From NCBI GenBank assembly GCA_938017675.1, contig CALIJB010000013.1:1-12047 (forward strand): a stretch of 12,047 nucleotides of DNA. Direction: 5' to 3'. This document shows, piece by piece, positions 7,217 to 12,047 of this stretch; the stretch's first letter is position 1, and every line of letters starts with the position of its first letter. The stretch is from an uncultured Candidatus Saccharibacteria bacterium. GTDB taxonomy: Bacteria > Patescibacteriota > Saccharimonadia > Saccharimonadales > Saccharimonadaceae. The notes below the pieces were generated by a model. The model saw nothing but the letters and a program-made list of their open reading frames with translations. It had not been told where the DNA came from and did not search any database. A program made the translations under genes and the position numbers.

Positions 7217-7624
7217 ATGATACAGCAATCACATCGCGCCCTTGCTATCAAACCCGCCGACACGGTTGTGTTTACCGCTATGTCCAAGAAACATTTTTAC
7301 ATGAGATTTTTCGTAACGAAATTTGCGCTTGAGCAAGGCGTTGTGCCAATCAATCCGTTTACCAGTTTTGACTATTTTTTGCTCGACGCGGTAGAGCGTG
7401 ACACGGTGCGGCGCGCCAATAATACGCTGGTGGCGCGCGCTGATGAGCTGTGGGTATTTGGCGATATTGCTGATGGCGTGCGGGCGGAAGTAGTCCAAGC
7501 CTGGCAGCAACATAAAACTGTCCGATTTTTTGCGTTTCGCGACGATAAACATATTTACGAAGTCGCGATTAATGATGTGGTGTATGAAGATGGCGTCGAG
7601 TTCCTAATTCATATAGGAGAATAA
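7217..7624 (+). CDS. Nucleoside 2-deoxyribosyltransferase-like protein (DUF4406-like)
   Basis: A 135-residue protein with no transmembrane helix. Residues 22-50 (SKKHFYMRFFVTKFALEQGVVPINPF...) form a helix followed by a strand ending in a PINP motif. Residues 60-91 give ERDTVRRANNTLVARADELWVFGDIADGVRAEV. The layout 'residues acquired by a long helix, then DELWVFGD...G(M/V)RAE' is that of DUF4406/DUF7768-type proteins, which share the Rossmann-like fold of nucleoside 2-deoxyribosyltransferases; E91 would sit where the catalytic glutamate is in that fold. Enzymatic activity is inference. Start 7217 has GGAGG at 7205-7209 and lies 13 nt after ligA; the downstream kinase begins 1 nt after its stop, so ligA, this gene and the kinase look like one operon. 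Confidence 0.65.
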   Translation: MIQQSHRALAIKPADTVVFTAMSKKHFYMRFFVTKFALEQGVVPINPFTSFDYFLLDAVERDTVRRANNTLVARADELWVFGDIADGVRAEVVQAWQQHKTVRFFAFRDDKHIYEVAINDVVYEDGVEFLIHIGE

Positions 7625-7625
7625 G

Positions 7626-8510
7626 ATGAAGAATGATACCGTCAACCTAAAAACTATCAGAGTCATTCGCCAGAATCATAGGTTTGCGGTTAGCGAAGTA
7701 GATTGGTTTGGCGAACGCGTGTTTTGTAAGCAGTCGCAGCCCGGGGTGACTGGCAAAGATGAAATATTGCGCGAAGTGAATGGTTTGCGAACTTTTGATA
7801 AATTGACTCGTAATTTTAACGATATACCATTTACTGTGCCAAAATTGCTGCATTATGACGATATGAAAATCTTAACGCAATTTATCGACGGATGGACGCC
7901 AGAGCTAGCCGACGTGCCTGATGACTTTTTTGTACAAAGCTTCGTGCAAATGGATCGCTATTTTCGCAATCAGAAACGCCGTCGCTCGCGCTGGTCGCAA
8001 CAAAATAAAGATGGAGAATATATTTGGCAGAAGTTAGAACGAATTATTTCCGGGTTTAATTTAGAAGTGATACCGCCGGAAATATTTCGGGCTAGTTTGG
8101 ATTTCTTGCGTAATAATCATAGCTTATGCGAAGCGCGACCAATGCATGCGGATTTTACCGAAAATAATCTATTGTATGACGGCGATAAATATTGGCTAGT
8201 TGACTTCGAGAGTTTCCGCGATGATTGGCCGCGCTGGTACGATGTAGTTAATTTTACGTACAACCGCGAAATGGAACGCCCCGAAACCGCCGAGCGTATG
8301 CGCAATATTCGGCGTTTGGTCATTGAGCAGTTGGGCGAGGAGCCGACGACTCAGCGAGAAATCGCTTGTATCAAGATCGTACGCGGTTTATCGTTAATTA
8401 TTGAACACATGACTCTCGGCGGGCGTAATCACGCAGCGATAGTTCCACTCGACAACGCGTTGCGCCAGAGGATTATAACTTATTTTACGAAGCTTTTGCC
8501 AGCTAGATGA
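7626..8510 (+). CDS. APH/choline-kinase-fold phosphotransferase
   Basis: A 294-residue protein with the motifs of the aminoglycoside phosphotransferase / choline kinase family. FCKQ gives K35 as candidate ATP lysine, E50 is the likely paired helix-C glutamate, and the Brenner motif HADFTENN supplies H174, D176 and N181. VDFES supplies D193 as the metal-binding DFG-type aspartate, and RWYDVVNF (D206) is the conserved downstream segment. A basic stretch QKRRRSRW lies at 116-123. Such kinases act on small hydroxylated molecules in the cytoplasm; the name does not imply drug resistance. The substrate is unknown, but its position between two nucleoside-deoxyribosyltransferase-like genes makes a nucleoside or sugar substrate reasonable (inference). 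The start has AGGAGA at 7615-7620, inside the end of the preceding gene. Confidence 0.82.
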   Translation: MKNDTVNLKTIRVIRQNHRFAVSEVDWFGERVFCKQSQPGVTGKDEILREVNGLRTFDKLTRNFNDIPFTVPKLLHYDDMKILTQFIDGWTPELADVPDDFFVQSFVQMDRYFRNQKRRRSRWSQQNKDGEYIWQKLERIISGFNLEVIPPEIFRASLDFLRNNHSLCEARPMHADFTENNLLYDGDKYWLVDFESFRDDWPRWYDVVNFTYNREMERPETAERMRNIRRLVIEQLGEEPTTQREIACIKIVRGLSLIIEHMTLGGRNHAAIVPLDNALRQRIITYFTKLLPAR

Positions 8511-8516
8511 TAAAAT
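8508..8516 (+). promoter_or_regulatory. Extended -10 promoter, probably leaderless, for gene 8523
   Basis: TGATAAAAT overlaps the stop codon of the kinase gene and matches the extended -10 pattern TGnTATAAT at all but one base. The ATG at 8523 is the seventh base after the hexamer, where transcription would start, so the mRNA would begin at or beside the A of ATG. The AGGA at 8517-8520 is too close to serve as a normal ribosome-binding site. Confidence 0.55.
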
Positions 8517-8522
8517 AGGATT

Positions 8523-8945
8523 ATGAAAAAGCATAAAATATTCTGTTCGTATGCTTTTACTGGCGAGGACAAACTGAAAGTTGAAGCGCGTATGCGCCGG
8601 GTGGTTGATTTGCTTGAGGGCTGCGGGCATGAGGTTTATTGTAATTTGTTTGATGGCGCGACCGAAAGTTATGGCAGTCCGCGTCAGTTTTTGCGGCGAG
8701 CAATTGATCAAATGAATGAGTGCGACAAAATACTAGCGATTCAAACTTCGTCGCGTCGCAGCGAAGGTATGCTGATAGAAATCGGTGCTGCTATAGCTCG
8801 CGATAAGTCAATTCTATTGGCGCAGCATCAGAGCGCTGCCGGCAAATCGTATTTACCAGATCTCGCTAGGCGGACGCAAACCTGGCATAGTGAAAGCGAG
8901 CTAGATACTGCTATTATTACTCTGATAAAATCTGAATGCGATTAA
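8523..8945 (+). CDS. Nucleoside 2-deoxyribosyltransferase-family protein
   Basis: A 140-residue Rossmann-like protein. MKKHKIFCSYAFTGED is the first strand with its substrate loop, GHEVYCNLFD (35-44) the second strand, then a helix with QFLRRAIDQMNECDKILAI and RRSEGMLIEIGAAIAR (79-93). In nucleoside 2-deoxyribosyltransferases the segment 'S.G...E.G.A' carries the nucleophilic glutamate, here E86, which would form a deoxyribosyl-enzyme intermediate during base exchange or hydrolysis. Related proteins are also nucleotide hydrolases of the DNPH1 (RCL) type, so the exact reaction is open. The gene lies 12 nt after the kinase, with its own -10 box, and its stop is just upstream of the ABC exporter start. 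Confidence 0.72.
   Translation: MKKHKIFCSYAFTGEDKLKVEARMRRVVDLLEGCGHEVYCNLFDGATESYGSPRQFLRRAIDQMNECDKILAIQTSSRRSEGMLIEIGAAIARDKSILLAQHQSAAGKSYLPDLARRTQTWHSESELDTAIITLIKSECD
8923..8931 (+). promoter_or_regulatory. Extended -10 promoter before the ABC exporter
   Basis: A second TGATAAAAT, identical to the box at 8508-8516, lies in the last codons of gene 8523. Predicted transcription start near 8938 leaves about 10 nt before the ATG at 8948, or makes ATG 8936 unusable, which helps decide the start. Confidence 0.45.
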
Positions 8946-8947
8946 TC

Positions 8948-10747
8948 ATGACAGAACCAAAGAAGCTATCTTTCAATGAAATGCTAAAAGCTTTTGGCAC
9001 GGTGGCGATAACGACTTATAAAGCTTCTCCGCTGGCGGCGATTACCAAAATAATCGGTACGATTATCGGTTCGGCTATTCCGTTGGTCACTACTTTTGTG
9101 GCCGCGCAAGCGACTACTTATCTGGCGGCTGGCTTCGCCGGTGACGAGCAAGCAGGCACAAGGGCAATTTGGTGTGTTGCAGCGACTGTGCTGCTGGGGG
9201 TGCTCATGATGGCGTGGAATAGTTTGCAAAATTACATAGATCAATTCACTTCGTATAAAATTAGCTCGGCTATTAGCGACCAGCTGTACGAGCATTTTGT
9301 TAGTATCGATTTTTGGCGTTACGATGATAAGGACACTGCTGATATGTTTGACAAGGCGCAAAGTTTTGTCTCGTTTTTTTCGCAGTTTTTCGACGCTATG
9401 GCTAGGATAATTGCGTCAATTGTTAGTGTAATAGTAGCGTTAGTCTCGCTATTTTCTGTTAGCTGGTGGATTGGCTTGATATTATTTTTAGCAATTATTC
9501 CTAGCGCGATAGTTCAGCTAAAATTGTCGCGTTTGCAGACAGAGCATTGGCGTAAATATACCGAAGCTCGGCGCCGCAGTAATTCGATTTCTTGGAGTGT
9601 GATGCAGCCGCAAAATCTGGCGGAATTGCGCATCTATAACGCAGCGCGTTATATGCTAGATATGCGAGCGGAGTGGCGTGACAAAGACCAGCTCGAGCGT
9701 ATCCAGTTCGAGCGCGCCTATATAATCAAACGGTTGGCGGCTGACGTTGTCGAAGCAATAGCTCAGCTAGTTGGGCTGTTGTCGATTGTTCTGCAAATTA
9801 TCCATCGTGCTCAGCCAATCGGCCAGTTTGTTCTGGTTGAGCAAATGATGTCGAGAGCACTTGGCGATATGGGCAGTTTAATCACGCAGTTCAATAGTAT
9901 TGATCAGGATATTGCAGCGATGGTTGATTTCCAAAGGTTTATGCGGTTGCCGAGAAACTTGAATGAAGGTCGGAAATTGCTCGAACCGCCGCAGACGATC
10001 GAACTGCGGAATGTTTCGTTTCGTTATCCCAAAAACGACAAGCTAGCGCTAAGTAATATTAATCTGAAAATTCGCGCTGGCCAACGGATTGCTATTGTAG
10101 GCGAAAATGGCGCTGGCAAATCGACGCTTATTAAATTGTTGCTGGGGTTGTATCAGCCGACGCGCGGCCAGGTCTTGCTTGATAACGTGTCGCTGGCGGA
10201 TATTAATAAGAGCTCGTGGCATAGCTATCTCGGAGTGCTGCAACAAGATTTCATAAAATATCGATTTGCAACAGCTCATGAGAACGTTGTGTATGGAGAC
10301 GTTCAGCGCAGTTATGACGAGCAGCATTATCAAAGATCAATCAAGCAGGCTGAAGCCAACGCTTTCATTGACAAATTGCCCAAGAAGCGCGATACGATTC
10401 TCGGGCAATGGTTTGAGCATGACGATGGTACTAACGGCGTTGATTTGTCGGGCGGGCAATGGCAGCGCCTGGCGCTAGCGCGTAATTTTTATCGCCAGGC
10501 GCCAATTGTTATTCTAGACGAACCAACTAGCGCTATCGATGCCTTGGCAGAATCAAGGATTTTCGCTCGGCTATTCGGCAAGCATGGCAATACTATCATC
10601 GCTATCAGCCATCGTTATACAACTATCAAAAAAGCCGATGTTGTCTATATGATGCAAAACGGCAAGATCGTCGAGCAGGGCAGTGTTGACGAATTAGTAG
10701 CTCGCCGGGGTGAATTTTATAAGATGTTCGCTAGCCAAATTGAATAA
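8948..10747 (+). CDS. Half-size ABC exporter (membrane and ATPase domains fused)
   Basis: A 599-residue type IV (exporter-fold) ABC half-transporter that should work as a dimer in the plasma membrane. The N-terminal ~330 residues hold about six membrane helices, including GSAIPLVTTFVAAQ, WCVAATVLLGVLMMAW, IASIVSVIVALVSLFSVSWW and IGLILFLAIIPSAIV. The ATPase domain carries Walker A GENGAGKST (10100-10126), Q-loop LQQDF (about 10240), signature LSGGQ (10445-10459), Walker B IVILDEP (10505-10525) and H-loop ISHR (about 10603-10614). All catalytic elements look intact. The substrate is not readable; 'multidrug' or peptide export is a generic guess. An in-frame ATG at 8936 would add MRLI and overlap the preceding gene by 10 nt; I prefer 8948 because of the promoter position. 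No clear terminator follows before the next promoter. Confidence 0.9.
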   Translation: MTEPKKLSFNEMLKAFGTVAITTYKASPLAAITKIIGTIIGSAIPLVTTFVAAQATTYLAAGFAGDEQAGTRAIWCVAATVLLGVLMMAWNSLQNYIDQFTSYKISSAISDQLYEHFVSIDFWRYDDKDTADMFDKAQSFVSFFSQFFDAMARIIASIVSVIVALVSLFSVSWWIGLILFLAIIPSAIVQLKLSRLQTEHWRKYTEARRRSNSISWSVMQPQNLAELRIYNAARYMLDMRAEWRDKDQLERIQFERAYIIKRLAADVVEAIAQLVGLLSIVLQIIHRAQPIGQFVLVEQMMSRALGDMGSLITQFNSIDQDIAAMVDFQRFMRLPRNLNEGRKLLEPPQTIELRNVSFRYPKNDKLALSNINLKIRAGQRIAIVGENGAGKSTLIKLLLGLYQPTRGQVLLDNVSLADINKSSWHSYLGVLQQDFIKYRFATAHENVVYGDVQRSYDEQHYQRSIKQAEANAFIDKLPKKRDTILGQWFEHDDGTNGVDLSGGQWQRLALARNFYRQAPIVILDEPTSAIDALAESRIFARLFGKHGNTIIAISHRYTTIKKADVVYMMQNGKIVEQGSVDELVARRGEFYKMFASQIE

Positions 10748-10787
10748 GCACTTGCAATTTACTAAACGTTGCGCGATAATGTGCTTA
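10745..10787 (+). repeat. Inverted repeat framing a promoter
   Basis: TAAGCAC (10745-10751) and GTGCTTA (10781-10787) are perfect 7-bp inverted copies. The left arm abuts the -35 and includes the exporter stop codon; the right arm abuts the -10 and ends at the predicted transcription start. It lacks a T run, so it is not a terminator; an operator pair is possible. Confidence 0.45.
10752..10780 (+). promoter_or_regulatory. Promoter of the candidate small RNA
   Basis: TTGCAA (10752-10757), exactly 17 nt, then GATAAT (10775-10780). Predicted start is A10787. The match and spacing are good for a sigma70-type promoter and no open reading frame of useful length follows. Confidence 0.65.
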
Positions 10788-10899
10788 TGCTGGTACGCAA
10801 TGGGGCCGCCCTGTTGCGAAAACAAAAATCACACCAACGCCGTGCCCCGGGTGGGCGCGTAGCAGCACAAACCGCTACTAGAAATTGTAGCGGTTTTTT
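10787..10899 (+). ncRNA. Candidate structured small RNA, family unknown
   Basis: A unit of about 110 nt bounded by a promoter and an intrinsic terminator, with no coding potential I can support. A long closing helix pairs 10788-10798 (TGCTGGTACGC) with 10857-10867 (GCGTAGCAGCA), 10 of 11 pairs with one G-G mismatch. Inside, GGGG (10802-10805) can pair with CCCC (10845-10848), and CCGCCC (10806-10811) with GGGTGG (10849-10854); the two overlap in H-type pseudoknot order. TGTTG (10812-10816) and CAACG (10835-10839) can close an A-rich loop. The size fits SRP RNA, but the GGTCAGG...GGAA...GCAGCC core is missing, so I do not call it that. A leader of the downstream tRNAs ended by attenuation is the main alternative. 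Confidence 0.6.
10869..10899 (+). terminator. Intrinsic terminator of the small RNA
   Basis: AAACCGCTAC (10869-10878) pairs with GTAGCGGTTT (10887-10896) around TAGAAATT, followed by a T run to 10899. A strong textbook rho-independent hairpin. Confidence 0.9.
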
Positions 10900-10926
10900 G
10901 ATATTGTAGATGAGGAGAGAACTTTT

Positions 10927-11013
10927 GGGGCATTAGCTAGTTTGGAGAGTCTTTAGTAGTATGTTGCGCGAGTGCTCTAGCCAAATTTGTAAATATCTCG
11001 TAGAGTAAGCTCT
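10927..11013 (+). repeat. tRNA-Ala-derived hairpin unit 1
   Basis: An 87-nt unit that starts with GGGGCATTAGCT, the first 12 nt of tRNA-Ala(GGC) at 11098, then departs from tRNA sequence and cannot form a tRNA. It can fold as GTTTGG-AGAGT-CTT (10940-10953) paired with GAG-(T)-GCTCT-(AG)-CCAAAT (10970-10986). The 3' strand is nearly the exact reverse complement of the tRNA-Ala D-arm. It is the first of two tandem copies; role unknown. Confidence 0.7.
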
Positions 11014-11097
11014 GGGGCATTAGCTCATTTGGGGAGCCTTCAGCAGAAATATTGCGCAAGCGCTCTAGCCAAATCAGCGACTGTCCTGTAGTAGTTT
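11014..11097 (+). repeat. tRNA-Ala-derived hairpin unit 2
   Basis: An 84-nt tandem copy of unit 1, ending directly at the tRNA-Ala 5' end. Its first 19 nt (GGGGCATTAGCTCATTTGG) are identical to the tRNA. The hairpin pairs ATTTGG-GGAGC-CTT (11027-11040) with AAG-(C)-GCTCT-(AG)-CCAAAT (11058-11074). Differences from unit 1 in the stem keep pairing; the loop differs freely and has an indel. No anticodon arm or T-arm is present, so it is not a tRNA gene. Confidence 0.7.
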
Positions 11098-11174
11098 GGG
11101 GCATTAGCTCATTTGGCTAGAGCGCTTCGCTGGCAGCGAAGAGGTGACCGGTTCGAATCCGGTATGCTCCACCA
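11098..11174 (+). tRNA. tRNA-Ala(GGC)
   Basis: A 77-nt tRNA. Acceptor GGGGCAT pairs with ATGCTCC, then A and encoded CCA. D-arm AGCTCATTTGGCTAGAGC, anticodon stem CTTCG/CGAAG with loop CTGGCAG giving anticodon GGC (reads GCC/GCU), T-arm CCGGTTCGAATCCGG. No clear promoter sits directly upstream; two hairpin units precede it, so it is probably cut from a longer transcript. One base separates it from the next tRNA. Confidence 0.96.
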
Positions 11175-11175
11175 C

Positions 11176-11252
11176 GGACCTTTAGCTCAGTTGGCTAGAG
11201 CGCACGATTCACATTCGTGAGGTCGCAGGTTCAAGCCCTGCAAGGTCCACCA
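11176..11252 (+). tRNA. tRNA-Val(CAC)
   Basis: A 77-nt tRNA. Acceptor GGACCTT pairs with AAGGTCC, then A and encoded CCA. The D-arm contains AGCTCAGTTGGCTAGAGC, anticodon stem CACGA/TCGTG encloses loop TTCACAT with anticodon CAC (reads GUG), and the T-arm is GCAGGTTCAAGCCCTGC. The single-base gap to the preceding CCA shows that the two tRNAs come from one precursor. Confidence 0.96.
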
Positions 11253-11312
11253 ATTTAGGCGTAAACGGTTTTTGGGAATAGTTATCCTTGTAAACAACTT
11301 AGCCACAAGCAT

Positions 11313-11388
11313 GGGGATATAGCTCAGCTGATAGAGCGCAGCATTCGCATTGCTGAGGTCGAGGGTTTGAGTCCCTCTATCTCCACCA
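11313..11388 (+). tRNA. tRNA-Ala(CGC)
   Basis: A 76-nt tRNA. Acceptor GGGGATA pairs with TATCTCC, then A and encoded CCA. D-arm AGCTCAGCTGATAGAGC, anticodon stem CAGCA/TGCTG with loop TTCGCAT giving anticodon CGC (reads GCG), T-arm GAGGGTTTGAGTCCCTC. The 60 nt before it (11253-11312) hold only a possible small hairpin CTTGT/ACAAG and no clear promoter, so it is probably part of the same tRNA transcript. Confidence 0.95.
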
Positions 11389-11401
11389 AAAATAGTATGA
11401 A

Positions 11402-11436
11402 AACGGCAGCGTAATCATGGACGCTGCCGTTATTTT
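11402..11436 (+). terminator. Intrinsic terminator of the tRNA cluster
   Basis: AACGGCAGCGT (11402-11412) pairs perfectly with ACGCTGCCGTT (11421-11431) around an 8-nt loop, followed by ATTTTG. The stem is long and GC-rich; the T run is short. It closes the tRNA cluster before the next promoter. Confidence 0.85.
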
Positions 11437-11467
11437 GACTTTTCAATCCTATGGCGCTTCTGATGTT

Positions 11468-11476
11468 TGCTATAAT
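11468..11476 (+). promoter_or_regulatory. Extended -10 promoter, probably leaderless, for gene 11484
   Basis: TGCTATAAT is a perfect extended -10. The ATG at 11484 lies 7 nt after it, so transcription would begin at or one base before the ATG. GAGG at 11477-11480 leaves only 3 nt to the ATG, too close for normal ribosome-binding use. Confidence 0.65.
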
Positions 11477-11483
11477 GAGGCAG

Positions 11484-12047
11484 ATGAATATCATAGCGAC
11501 GATTAATAAAAACACAGCGTTCTTTTACTGGCTGCAAACAGTTTCTAAGTGGGATACATCGTACGCGTTTGAGCATCCACTATTTACTTATTATTACCAA
11601 GTTATTCAACCTACCGATAATTTTATTTTGTCGCAAGTACGCACTATTATAAAGTCAGATCCTAATCCTTACGATATTTTGCGGAAGTTATATGGCGGAG
11701 AATTTGACGATGAAAAATCTCGTTTAATTGCTCATATTTCTACTCCTCTTATCGATAGGTTCGATAGTATTTGGCAAGATTGTAATGAGAACCTTGATGT
11801 ATGGTGTGATGTTATAAATGATTTTTCATATAATGATTTGTATATGCAATTGCAGAAAATAGCTGTTTTTCTAGGGTTGGAAAAGCAAGCTATAAAAGAC
11901 AACGTCATATTTTTATTGCCGCCGCGCTTAAAAGCAGGCAGTCCTGCTGGACATAAAATTAGTAGTAGTGACTTTATACTCCTGCGACCACCTTATTCAT
12001 TTAATGACCAGAAAAAAGAGGCTGTCAGAATCGTCATACTTCACGAG
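11484..12047 (+). CDS. Unrecognised protein, 3' end cut by window; possible HExxH metalloprotease domain
   Basis: The frame from ATG 11484 stays open for 188 codons to the window edge. It begins MNIIATINKNTAFFYWLQTV and shows no signal peptide or membrane helix. I do not recognise the N-terminal region, rich in aromatic and acidic residues (for example HPLFTYYYQVIQPTDNF). The last part, VIFLLPPRLKAGSPAGHKI...DFILLRPP...EAVRIVILHE, resembles the run-up to a zinc-protease helix, where HE would be followed by xxH beyond the window; this is inference from two residues and their hydrophobic lead-in. The gene is clearly AT-richer than its neighbours: my hand count over 11521-11880 is 122 G+C in 360 (34%), against 38 in 60 for a sample row of ligA (6301-6360). 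Together with the nearby tRNAs this hints at acquired DNA. Confidence 0.75.
   Translation, partial: MNIIATINKNTAFFYWLQTVSKWDTSYAFEHPLFTYYYQVIQPTDNFILSQVRTIIKSDPNPYDILRKLYGGEFDDEKSRLIAHISTPLIDRFDSIWQDCNENLDVWCDVINDFSYNDLYMQLQKIAVFLGLEKQAIKDNVIFLLPPRLKAGSPAGHKISSSDFILLRPPYSFNDQKKEAVRIVILHE

Noticed and set aside
10787..10899. SRP (4.5S) RNA gene
   Set aside because: Size, promoter and terminator fit and an AGCAGC occurs at 10861-10866, but the GGTCAGG half and the GGAA apical loop are absent and AGCAGC is needed for the closing helix.
10927..11097. Two additional tRNA-Ala genes or plain tRNA pseudogenes
   Set aside because: Only the 5' 12-19 nt match; there is no anticodon arm, T-arm or CCA end, and the hairpin is kept by pairing-preserving changes, so they are described as hairpin units instead.
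11324..11515. 63-codon frame on the minus strand ending with GLKPSTSAMRMLRSIS
   Set aside because: Its C-terminal half is the antisense of tRNA-Ala(CGC) and the rest covers the terminator and promoter of the next gene.
1..12047. CRISPR array, insertion sequence or prophage
   Set aside because: I see no regularly spaced identical repeats, transposase motifs or phage structural genes; the 'holin-like' protein is a common chromosomal family.

Overview
The window reads as an almost gap-free piece of a small bacterial chromosome with every recognised gene on the + strand. Intergenic gaps are very short, and several genes seem to be read from -10 boxes placed right before the start codon. All six tRNA genes encode CCA. 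TGA serves as a normal stop. Two DNA-repair enzymes, UvrC and LigA, lack the metal-binding cysteines usual for their families. Together with the order uvrC / small membrane protein / secG / membrane-anchored solute-binding protein, this suggests a reduced-genome member of the Candidate Phyla Radiation, most likely Saccharibacteria (TM7). That assignment is an inference; no rRNA or marker phylogeny is available here.

Layout. 3-1295: 3' part of uvrC (nucleotide excision repair). 1328-1723: four-helix membrane protein of the phage-holin IV-like type. 1725-1955: secG. 1977-3755: a family 5 (oligopeptide-type) solute-binding protein held by an N-terminal membrane helix. 3739-4141: tRNA-Leu(GAG), tRNA-Cys(GCA) and tRNA-Leu(TAA) with strong sigma70-type promoters before the first two. 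4152-5219: multi-pass membrane protein beginning 10 nt after the last tRNA. 5200-7203: ligA. 7217-8945: two nucleoside deoxyribosyltransferase-like proteins flanking an aminoglycoside-phosphotransferase-fold kinase. 8948-10747: a half-size ABC exporter.

10745-11436 is RNA-rich. It holds a promoter-to-terminator unit that looks like a small structured RNA of about 110 nt (10787-10899). Two tandem units follow (10927-11097), each copying the 5' end of the adjacent tRNA-Ala and folding into a hairpin whose paired positions change in a pairing-preserving way. Then come tRNA-Ala(GGC), tRNA-Val(CAC) and tRNA-Ala(CGC), and a strong terminator. An AT-rich gene starts at 11484 and runs off the window just as it reaches 'LHE', possibly the start of an HExxH metalloprotease motif.

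How the parts fit: the first half is DNA repair, secretion and uptake. The middle may be a nucleoside-modification operon feeding or protected by an exporter (inference). The RNA-rich section is the least explained part and the best candidate for something undescribed: the small RNA, and the tRNA-derived hairpin leader whose 3' strands are complementary to the tRNA-Ala D-arm.
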